DNA from: Phymorhynchus buccinoides
Lineage: Eukaryota; Mollusca; Gastropoda; Neogastropoda; Raphitomidae
Length of the DNA stretch: 64,000 nucleotides
Assembly: GCA_017654935.2 (NCBI GenBank)
Contig: CM065711.1
Coordinates: 32,555,701-32,619,700 of the forward strand
Reading direction: 5' to 3'
The first letter of the stretch is position 1. Every line of letters begins with the position of its first letter. This document shows, piece after piece, positions 22,783-31,639 of the stretch. The translations under genes were made by a program, and so were the position numbers. Under the pieces are notes generated by a model that saw only the letters and a program-made list of their open reading frames with translations, was not told the DNA's origin and made no database searches.

Positions 22783-23282
22783 NNNNNNNNNNNNNNNNNN
22801 NNNNNNNNNNNNNNNNNNNNNNNNNNNNNNNNNNNNNNNNNNNNNNNNNNNNNNNNNNNNNNNNNNNNNNNNNNNNNNNNNNNNNNNNNNNNNNNNNNNN
22901 NNNNNNNNNNNNNNNNNNNNNNNNNNNNNNNNNNNNNNNNNNNNNNNNNNNNNNNNNNNNNNNNNNNNNNNNNNNNNNNNNNNNNNNNNNNNNNNNNNNN
23001 NNNNNNNNNNNNNNNNNNNNNNNNNNNNNNNNNNNNNNNNNNNNNNNNNNNNNNNNNNNNNNNNNNNNNNNNNNNNNNNNNNNNNNNNNNNNNNNNNNNN
23101 NNNNNNNNNNNNNNNNNNNNNNNNNNNNNNNNNNNNNNNNNNNNNNNNNNNNNNNNNNNNNNNNNNNNNNNNNNNNNNNNNNNNNNNNNNNNNNNNNNNN
23201 NNNNNNNNNNNNNNNNNNNNNNNNNNNNNNNNNNNNNNNNNNNNNNNNNNNNNNNNNNNNNNNNNNNNNNNNNNNNNNNNNN
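22783..23282. other. Assembly gap, exactly 500 N
   Basis: Five hundred unknown bases. The round size is the same as the gap at 57618-58117, so it is a placeholder of unknown true length. Confidence 0.99.
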
Positions 23283-23383
23283 GTGAGGACCCGCACCATC
23301 TGGATAAGGATAAACACATGGTGACTCTTTGATGATTATGGGTCCTGGAGGACCCGCATCAGCTGGACAGGGATAAACAACTG

Positions 23384-24035
23384 TTTACCTTTGCTGGATC
23401 ATGCTTTGACTACGAAGACACGATGGCGACCCCCTACTCAGCAAAGCGCGAATTCCTAGGTGTTTATCCCTGTCCGGATGGTGGGGGTCTCCCACGACCC
23501 CTACTCAAATGCACTGCAGTGCTCTTTAAAGTAGGGGTCGTGGGAGACCCACCATCACCCGGACAGGTATATCAAAATTCGCGTCCACATTACGTCATTT
23601 ATATTTTATACACATTAATGCAATTTAACACACGTAAAGCATTGACGTTTTTGACAAAGTCATGAAATTTCATGGAGATTGTTTAAATAGTTTATACAGA
23701 AAGATATCATTATGTTTTGTGTGTCAGGGGTCGTGAGCGACCCCGGAAGTTCCGGTAACATGTTAAATACATGTCCCTTTCTTATACCTTTATGGGTCGT
23801 GGAGACCCATGCGATCGTGTCTGTGTAGTGAAAATCATGATCCTAAAGCTGAAAATACATTCCCTTTTTTATACCTAGTATGGGTCGTGGTAGGACCCAC
23901 GCGCTTCCTGTCTGGGAGTGAAAAGCGTTATCCGGTAAATGCAAAATACATGTCCCTTTTATACCTACTATGGGTCGTGGAAGACCCGCGCGATCCTGTT
24001 CTGTTTAGTGAACAGCGTGATCCCGGTAAAGGCTA
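23384..24035. mobile_element. PiggyBac-like MITE, divergent copy with internal tandem units
   Basis: The left end reads TTTACCTTTGCTGGATCATG and the right end CCGGTAAAGGCTA, decayed versions of the TTAACCTTTACYGG ends of the elements at 40296 and 58738. Inside is a strong palindrome (23468-23566: CTGTCCGGATGGTGGGGGTC ... GGGAGACCCACCATCACC). Near the right end, about three ~85-bp units carry GGGTCGTGGNNGACCC followed by a (C)GCGATCCTGT-like motif (23792-24030). Sequence before 23384 also resembles the family. No transposase. Confidence 0.65.
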
Positions 24036-25160
24036 CAGATATAGGGTGGTTTAAGCCCAAGATGTATACTGGAGAACCAAGTACTTAACCTTTCCGCCGC
24101 CACCATTTTCCAGCCCCAAAATATCATGAAATTTCACTGGTAGAGGAAAAAAACCTCTGGGATGTGTATAACTTAGGCTATCTTTACTTCCCAAATAAGC
24201 AAAATATCTTTGGATAACAGACCCTGCTTTGAAGCCTTTTAGTGACATGGGTGCTAAACAATTGTGGTGCATAAATGCGACACTGGAGCGGTGAAAGGGG
24301 GTGTTAAACTATTTTGTTGCAAAATATTCTTATTTCTAAACAAGTTTATATTAAAACAGGAAATTATTACACACAAAAATACAACAATGAATTGTAGAGT
24401 CCAAAATTAAATCCCCCTGAATTTTCTCAGTAGGTCATATTTGATGAAATTCAAGGGAAATCATTCGAAATTTACAACATTGGCAATACAATTTTATTTT
24501 CCCCTCCCCCACCCCCCTACTTTATGTGTGTGTGTGTGTGTGACTGTGAGGGGGAGTCATTTATTATTGTGTGGGCGATTGCTGGTAACTGGGACTATGT
24601 TTATATAGCGTTGCCCTCTTGTTATATATATTTATGTGTTAGCTTTAAGTTTGTAAATATGCTTTGTTTTCTGAATAAAGTGTCTTGAGTACAACAAATT
24701 ATCTATTCCTTTTGTGTGTTTATAGTGTGCGAATTTCAGTGTATGACTGTTTGCACTTTTTTTTCCTCCTTTATTTTTTGGAGGTGTACGATCATGTGAT
24801 TCAGCTTTTGTGTTAAAGCGAAAGTTTCATTCGTAATCCTTTTTATTATTACCTTTTATTATTATTAATTTTTTGTTTGGGGGGTGGGGGGGGGGGGGTA
24901 AATTTTGTACCAGGAAAAATAATAAAAATTACACATTCTATTAAGCCAGAAATGTGATGCGGGGGGTGGTGTGGGGTTGGGGTGGTCATTTACCCTCCCC
25001 CCTAAACAAAAAGGGGAGGGATGATCCATTACCCTGCCCCCCCCCCCACTACCCACACACACACCAAAGCATTGCATTTCGATGTAGTTAAAGTTATAAA
25101 CTTGTCTCATATTACTGCCCATCAGTCAGCCTGTCTTGTCCTTTTTCCTTTTTTCTTGCT

Positions 25161-25164
<4 letters not shown>
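24036..25164. other. No gene recognised
   Basis: AT-rich intergenic DNA with a short GT tract (24526-24542), G-runs at 24880-24898 and C/G-rich blocks at 24959-25048. GAATAAAGTGTC at 24674 could be a polyadenylation signal, but no upstream gene is seen. Confidence 0.5.

Positions 25165-25253
<89 letters not shown>
25165..25253. repeat. (CT)n microsatellite
   Basis: CT repeats with one TTCTCTTCTC interruption at 25200. Confidence 0.93.
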
Positions 25254-25255
<2 letters not shown>

Positions 25256-25437
25256 AATGCAATATACTAAAAGTAAAACGGTTACGGATAATGTACTCTG
25301 TCCTACACAGTGTGAATTTATTTACTCCAGCCTACCTCATTTTTAGCTCGACGTGAATAGAAACAACTTGTTTTTGTAAATGTAAATCTATGGTGACGTG
25401 TGTAGACGACGTGTGTGTTCGATAGGGTTTTAGTTTC

Positions 25438-25575
25438 GTTGTGGGGGTTTCGGGGTGGGGTGGGGGGGGGGGGGGGGAAAAACCCCACCCCAAACCCCCA
25501 CACCATAAATACCCCTTCCCCCCACCTAAAACGCCCCTCCCCCCCCACTCCCCCCCCCTCCCCCTCCCCCCCCCT
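25438..25575. repeat. G-run/C-run hairpin and C-rich tract
   Basis: GTGGGGGTTTCGGGGTGGGG followed by a G16-type run and then AAAAACCCCACCCCAAACCC: the two halves are complementary, giving a G/C hairpin centred near 25478. More C-rich DNA follows to 25575. The plus G-runs could also form G-quadruplexes. Confidence 0.8.
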
Positions 25576-25674
25576 AGAGCAGGGCCCAACAATCCCAATG
25601 ATAACACCATATAACCTAAAAGACAAACGCCTAAGCCATAGAACATCATAACACATAATCCTGTTCAGAAGAAT

Positions 25675-25860
25675 TCACACACATACACAAAACCTACACA
25701 CACACACACAAACACACCACACAGAAAAACACGCACACAGAGAGAGGAGAGAGGAGAGAGAGAGAAGATGAGAGAGAGAGAGATTTAGAGAGAGACAGAG
25801 AGAGAGAGAAAACACACACACACACACACACCACACCACACACAGAAACACACACACGAT
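25675..25860. repeat. (CA)n and (GA)n microsatellites
   Basis: CA tract 25675-25740, GA tract 25740-25810, CA tract 25812-25855. Confidence 0.9.
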
Positions 25861-26094
25861 GCCCTCAACTTTATGTTGGCATAGTTTTGAGACACTAAGC
25901 GCACATACACACAACTAAATAATAACTAAAAGAAAGAAGGAAAAATGAGCGCATGCATTTACGTACGGAAGCGTGTCCGCTTATTTGCTTCTCCTCTTTC
26001 TTTTACTTATTTACGGCTTTCCATACAGAAACATTTAGTTGTGTGTACGCGCACTTAGGACACGGACACCACAAACACAAAGACAGAACAAATA

Positions 26095-26151
26095 GAGGCT
26101 AATAGTTGTCTTAGTCTTATAGAAAACACCACAAACACCCAAAGCTATTTG
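26095..26151 (-). repeat. One unit of the GPCR 3'-end repeat
   Basis: Reading on minus from the stop: ACAAATAGCTTTGGGTGTTTG, then TGGTGTTTTCTATAAGACTAAG. It matches the array downstream of the plus-strand receptor at 17374. Only about one and a half units are present. Confidence 0.75.
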
Positions 26152-27167
26152 TTAAATAGCTTTCTTGGTCTTACATATAATGGCATGCATATCCCCTGCT
26201 ATTTTCATGAACTTTGCTCTGAACTTGGTGCCAGTCAAACAGTACAGGTAGAAATTGATTGCATTGTTGACGGTAGACAGCATGTCGCTGGTCATGGAAA
26301 ACACCAAGAACCGTCCGCTCTCAATGGGGTCGCTCCGATCATAATAGGCCTGAGACAAGAGACACATAGCTACTGGTGTGGTCAGTAGGAAAAAGGCAAC
26401 ATTGGCCACAACCAATGTGACAGTCAGTGAAGACAATTTCTCTTGTCTGGAAGCCTGGCTGGCTTGTTGTGTTTTGTTGTTGTTGTGTTGAAAGATGTTT
26501 GTTGACTCTGAGTGATCTGACCAGTGTCCAAACCAGAACACCATTGCTGGTGGCCAGTATAACCAAAGGAACAAGGCAAAACCGAAAAAGGCGAATCCAA
26601 GAGTCTACTGTGAATATAAACCATCCATACGTGCCTGATCCCGAGAAAGGTACTTTACAAAAAAACCAATGTATATCATATCCATACAGATAATGACAAT
26701 TCACCAAAGTAAGAACCATAATCGTTACACCAGAAGAGACCCGTGACTTTCTCGTGGTCCACACTGCACCGACACGAAGTGGCCACTGCACAGAGGCAGC
26801 TCTGAGCATGGTGTGTGACACCAGCATCCAGGACGATACAGGCTGTGCTACACGTATCATCAACGTGTACACTTTGCACTGCCATGAGCCCTGGTTCCTT
26901 AAGTAGGTAAATTTGGCCATATATTGGAGAACATTCTGGAAAATAGTATACCAACATGGCCTGGTCAGACACGGCCAAAACTATGAAGAAAACACTGGAC
27001 GTGGATGAAGGAAGGCGAAGCATGATCAGAATGATCATCACATTTCCAAAACCACCAAACACAGCCATGACTGGATCAGCTATATTCCTGATGAAATAAG
27101 CTGCATCTCTATAGGGTTGTTTCAGTTCATCCCAGGAGTATCGTTGAACACGGTCTGAGGGCTGCAT
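26152..27167 (-). pseudogene. Class A GPCR, frameshifted paralogue
   Basis: Clear paralogue of the receptor at 16388-17389, starting MQPSDRVQRYSW at an ATG (27165-27167) and ending KTKKAI-stop. The product lies in three frames. The first covers TM1-TM2 (GN in TM1, LAVSD in TM2). The second covers TM3-TM5 (SSWMLVSHTMLRAASV, LVWTLVRS). The third covers TM6-TM7 (NFYLYCLTGTKFR). The first shift lies at about 26925-26950, where one extra base relative to the intact gene disrupts the end of TM2. The second lies in a CAA-rich stretch at about 26465-26492 that has also expanded. Two shifts and no premature stop other than those they cause suggest a young pseudogene; consensus error in the assembly is the alternative. 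The 5' flank is shared with the plus-strand gene over about 90 bp. Confidence 0.88.
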
Positions 27168-27284
27168 TGTACAAGGTCACTTTGAAGACTTGTTGGGGGT
27201 TTTTTCTCGTTCCTGATTCCGGGGGGAATTACCCCTGGGTATTTTAATAAACAGAAGTTTTCTTAATGAAATAGGATTTTCCGA

Positions 27285-27885
27285 GAGAGAGGAGAAAAAT
27301 AGAGATTTAACGCCCTCTGGGCCAAAAGGCCATTTGAATTGCATTTGAAATTATGAAGATGCTTAACGGAAAGGAAGACTTTGGTAAAGATACAGATGTT
27401 GTAGTTTGTACAGGTGTTTTTTTAAGTTTGAAGAACAAGCAAATTATATAAAAAGTCTGGGCTATTTTTAAAGATAAAAGTTGTTTTAAAAGATATTTAG
27501 CAGTTTGCTTCAACTTATCTGGCAGACGGAGGAAATCTGAAATTAACCCCCCAGGGCTACAATGTAAAACCTTTATGTTTAAAACTCGCTTATTAAAAGG
27601 ATTATAAGATAGTGTTTTAAAAGTAGTGTTATATGTACAAAGTTACGAAATGGGTTTGTTAAATGTTACTGTTAAACTTTAATTTGTTTTTATGTATTCC
27701 ATTATCTTATTTTTGGCCAAACCTTGCAACAAGGGGTTTGACCTTTTTAATAGGAGCTCAAGCTTAATATAAAATTATACAGGCAATGTTACCATTACTA
27801 TAAAATAATGTTTCAAGTAGTGCTCCCGCCTGCTATCTGCGTATCATTCGTGAAATCCAAAATAACAATAAACATAAAATTAGAA
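27285..27885. other. No gene recognised
   Basis: AT-rich DNA without repeats or recognisable coding sequence. Confidence 0.5.
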
Positions 27886-27889
27886 TACT

Positions 27890-28390
27890 TGCGGTGCTGA
27901 CCCAGTCGCGACACACGCTTGCACCCCTAACCTTAACACTAAACCTAATCATAACCCAAACCCTAACCGTAACCCTGATTTCGCCCAAATTCAAACTTCT
28001 GCAAGCTTTTGACCTCAAGTATGCACCCACGTTGTTATTCAAAAGAGTTCTTGAGTGATAACGTTCACAGACATATAGACATACAGACATACAGACAGAC
28101 AAACACAGACTGATAGACAGACAAACCCTGGAATTGTTTTCATCAAAATATACTGAAAACCACATGTACGACCAGTTAACGATAAAATACGCATTTTGAG
28201 CAACCCTAACCGTAATCTTGACCCAGACCCTAACCATTAATCCCATTTTACCCAATTTTGAACTCGTCCAAGTTTTTGGCCCCTAGTACCACACGTAGGC
28301 TAAAGTTTCATGCTAATTAAACGGATATATAGTTCGTTGCTTGTGCCACAAACAAAAATACAGACAGAAAAAAACGTTTGGGCCTAAAAT
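27890..28390. repeat. Telomere-motif/(CAGA)n dispersed repeat, two units
   Basis: Each unit has a run of CCCTAACC-type motifs, TTTNNCCCAAATTC, CAAGCTTTTGACCTC, CACCCACGTTG-like DNA, a (CAGA)n tract and CATATACTGAAAACC-like DNA. Unit one is 27890-28200 and a shorter unit two 28200-28390. The third unit is at 28745-29110. Confidence 0.75.
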
Positions 28391-28744
28391 AATAGGTTAC
28401 TTATAAACATACGTAATACAGACACTACAACAGACACGACGAGTATGTGGTACTTTTTTGATAATCATAAATATGATAAATAGTTTTAAATGTTTTCCAA
28501 AAGATCTAAGAAGTTATGAATTGGTGCAGCGATAAAATTCTGGTTCACAGATTAAAATTATTGAAAAGCCAGGGGAAACTACTGTTTGTATGTAATGATT
28601 GGAATGCTAAAAATAGACCGCCAGGCTGCAGTTGAAAGACTCTCTGTAAAGTCTTCAGTAAGCAAAGAATCTTCCGATTTTTTGTAAATTATACATTATT
28701 TCATATACTAAACACTAAAGACAGATTATTTCATCTACTAAACA

Positions 28745-29110
28745 CTAAAGACTGACATAATCGCGACCTAAGCCTGCACTCTCACCCTAAACCCTAACCC
28801 TAATCTCAACCCAAACTCTTAACCGCTAACCCGATTTTACCCAAATTCGACCGTGTCCAAGCTGTTGACCTCTAGTGTCCACCTGTAAATTTTCATGTTG
28901 ATATATCTAAGCGTGCTCGAGTTATCGCTGTCAGAGTCAGACAGACAGATAGACAAACAGACAGACAAACAAACCTTTTTTTCGTTGAAACACACTGATA
29001 ACTGTATGTGAGGCCATTTTACACCGAAATATGCATTTTTAGCAAATTTGAACACGGACGGACGGACGGACAAAGTGATAACAATACCAGTCTCGCTTCG
29101 CGACTGGTAA
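28745..29110. repeat. Telomere-motif/(CAGA)n dispersed repeat, third unit
   Basis: CCCTAAACCCTAACCCTAAT, then ATTTTACCCAAATTCGACC, CAAGCTGTTGACCTCTAG, ATGTTGATATATCTAAGCG, (CAGA)n at 28938-28970, and an end at (GGAC)n with GTCTCGCTTCGCGAC. Best preserved of the three. The same-strand reading is not coding. Confidence 0.78.
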
Positions 29111-29986
29111 TTAAGGAAAACCGTGTCTGTTTTATTACTAAATCAAATTTAAGTTTTTAAATGTAATTTTAATCTTAACTGAGGGGACATTCCGCCAGAG
29201 GCCACCAATAATTTAAATATATAACATAGGTATTTTATTTCTGTAATTTTAAAAATTAAGTTAATAAGTTTTTGAGATTAAGGGTTTGGTTAATGATTCC
29301 CTTCGGTTAGGGGTGTTACCACGGGCGAGTCGCCAATAGGGGAGACCACCCGGAGGTGTCTCAGGATGGCAAGAGATACTCTGTCGCCATCCTGCTAAAG
29401 TTTTATTGAAAAACGAAGCTTAGTAACTACCATGACTCGGTGTAGGGGTCGCACCTGACATCCACCTCCCGGGGAGGGACTGAAAGAAAGTTGTTGTCCG
29501 TGAAAGATGTGAGTCTGCATATGAGGATATATGTTGTCTGTATGTTTTGTTAAAACGGGAGTAATGGGACGGAGCTGGAAGGGGGAGGATGCTGATCCGA
29601 CCCAAACATCGAGCCCCTACTACACTTATTTCTAGTCACTAATTTAGTTTTGATTAATTAAATCAAATATTTAAATGACGCCTGGCCAATTGTCTCGGCG
29701 AGCCAAACAAGGGGGGCCCAGCCCAATTTATGATGTATTTTCATGATGTTTTTCTCATTGTAAGTAATTTTATTTAATTTAAGTTTGTGTATCATAGGTA
29801 CTAGCGAACAAAAGTTAAGGCCCAGAAAGACAATCATCTCCAAAAACTCACGAACTCAATAAAACGCACCCAGCTAATAACAAAACTGAATTTATTCTTC
29901 TAACATTAAGTTCATTCCAAAAAATCATTAATCAGAACGAGTTCAGTCAACAAAATGCCCCTTTCAACAACTTCCCCCTCCTCTTG
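29111..29986. other. No gene recognised
   Basis: AT-rich DNA around a more GC-rich block (29300-29610) containing two inverted GATGGC/GCCATC motifs (29366-29396). No tRNA, rRNA or protein family is recognisable. Confidence 0.5.
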
Positions 29987-30210
29987 AAAAGTCACACATT
30001 CAGAATCAATGCACTTTGGAACAGTCAGTAATGTGGGTTTTGTGTGTGTGTTTTCTGTCTGTCCCAAGGATATCTCCCGAACCGCTTAACCGAATCGCTT
30101 CAAATTTTGTGTGGTGATGTGTCACCATGAGAGGAAGGCATCCAAGCAAAAGACAATTAAGTAATTTGTACTGACTGTTCCAAAGTGCATTGATTCTGAG
30201 TGTGACTTTT
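29987..30210. mobile_element. MITE family M2 with ~40-bp terminal inverted repeats
   Basis: Begins AAAAGTCACACATTCAGAAT, CAATGCACTTTGGAACAGTC and ends with the inverse GACTGTTCCAAAGTGCATTG, ATTCTGAGTGTGACTTTT. The interior includes ATATCTCCCGAACCGCTTAA. It is 224 bp and non-coding. Its right end touches the YADD box of the reverse-transcriptase fragment. Confidence 0.85.
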
Positions 30211-30905
30211 CGCTATGTCGTCAGCATACATAGAAATGTGACAGTTTTTTAATTGTATTTTAGATATATCATGAATCATGATATTAAAGAGAGTCGGGGC
30301 GACAGTGCTGCCTTGTGGGACCCCCATGTCCACCTGATGTTTTTGGACACGGTGGATCCCACTTTGACTCTCAGTGTTCGATTTTTAATAAAACTTTGAA
30401 TAAAATTCAACATGTTGCCCTCTATACTGAGCTTGCTGAATTTATCTAACAACCTCCCATGCCAGGCGGAGTCGTACGCCCCTTTTATATCGAAAAAGGT
30501 GGCGAGGACTTTCCTGCGTCTTGCAAAAGCTTTTTTGACATAGGAGGTTAGTCTTATTACCTGTTCCATGCAGCATCTATGCTTCCGAAAACCTGCCTGG
30601 AACTTTGGGAGTACGTTATTGTTTTCTGGAAAATATTCCAGTCTGCGTTTTACGATACGTTCGTAAGCTTTACCCAGATGAGGGGTGAGGGATATGGTGC
30701 GGTAGCTGGTGGGGTCCCTAGCCGGTTTTCCAGGCTTAAGGACCCCAACTACTTGAGCCTCCTTCCAAGCTTGTGGGACTTCGCCCTCATCCCAACATCT
30801 GGAGTAAAAATGGTGCAGGACTTCAAGAAAAGATGGGGGCAATTTCTTAATAAGAGTGTAGGAAATGATATCTTCTCCTGTTGCTTTATTAGGCTTAATA
30901 GGATT
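30211..30905 (-). pseudogene. LINE reverse transcriptase fragment (Jockey/R1/CR1-like)
   Basis: Minus-strand translation begins near ENPIKPNKATGEDIISYTL (fingers motif), then SYRTISLTPHLGKAYERIV, QAGFRKHRCCMEQVIRL, FFDIKGAYDSAWH (first catalytic Asp), then after a one-base frameshift near 30350 GVPQGSTVAPTLFN and SMYADDIA (catalytic YADD). Coding similarity stops exactly after YADDIA at 30211, where the M2 MITE begins, and does not resume beyond it. Both ends of the enzyme are missing, so it is non-functional. Assignment to a clade is uncertain. Confidence 0.85.
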
Positions 30906-31600
30906 TTCGTGTGTCAGAAAGTATTTTATATTTATATGACTTAGGTGCTCCCTCGTCGCTCGACGCATGAGGCAGTCAATGCTCTCCACTGGGCACGGAC
31001 CTCAGCCAACTTGTCCATGTCGCCCCAGCGTCTGTGGACAAGCTTCAGGTCCCTCTCCACTGTCTGTTTCCAGTTCATCATGTCCATGTCACTCCAGCGT
31101 CTGTGGACAAGCTTCAGGTCCCTCTCCACTGTCTGTTTCCAGTTCATCATGTCCATGTAACTCCAGCGCCTGTCGACAAGCTTCAGGTCCCTCTCCACTG
31201 TCTGCTTCCAGTTCATCATGCTCACTCCAGCGTCTGTCCCTCCCTCTCCACTGTCTGTTTCCAGTTCATCATGTCCATGTAACCCCAGCGCCTGTCGACA
31301 AGCTTCAGGTCCCTCTCCACTGTCTGCTTCCAGTTCATCATGTTTTATATCTCTAATACAAATCTGCTTGTTTCAGTTTTTGCAGTTTTGAGATACATAT
31401 GTTGTCTATACCTCAATCTATGGATGACTAGCATTTCAGTAAATATGTCATTTGTGTAAATTGCATAAGGATTTTCCCATTCAGATAGGAATAATGTTGT
31501 GTTTGTACAAATTATTTTGATTTTTCTTATTATATTTTCCTCACTGACATTTTTTGACACGTTGCCAGAGTATTTGAGAAGAGAACTTAACAACACTTAA
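30905..31600 (-). repeat. Dispersed repeat R2, copy with expanded internal array
   Basis: Reverse-complement homologue of 15860-16310. The block encoding MNWKQTVERDLKLVHRRW is amplified. The remainder (31345-31600) is AT-rich. Its minus frame of 83 codons has no recognisable domain. The right edge meets the L2-type LINE at about 31600-31640. Confidence 0.75.
31005..31345 (-). repeat. ~66-bp coding-frame tandem repeat
   Basis: On plus, units read CAGCGTCTGTGGACAAGCTT, CAGGTCCCTCTCCACTGTCT and GTTTCCAGTTCATCATGTCC at about 66-bp spacing, with roughly five units, one internally shortened near 31230. On minus they encode about 22 residues (MDMMNWKQTVERDLKLVHRRWS) without breaking the frame for the first units. 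The end reads DMDKLAEVRAQWRALTA, like a LINE C-terminal tail. Confidence 0.85.
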
Positions 31601-31639
31601 TAGCTTGGTCCTAGTTTCGCCAAAATGCGTCCAAAACAC

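Noticed and set aside
22708..23324. Frames crossing the N gap (also 57540-58220)
   Set aside because: They are open only because unknown bases cannot form stops.
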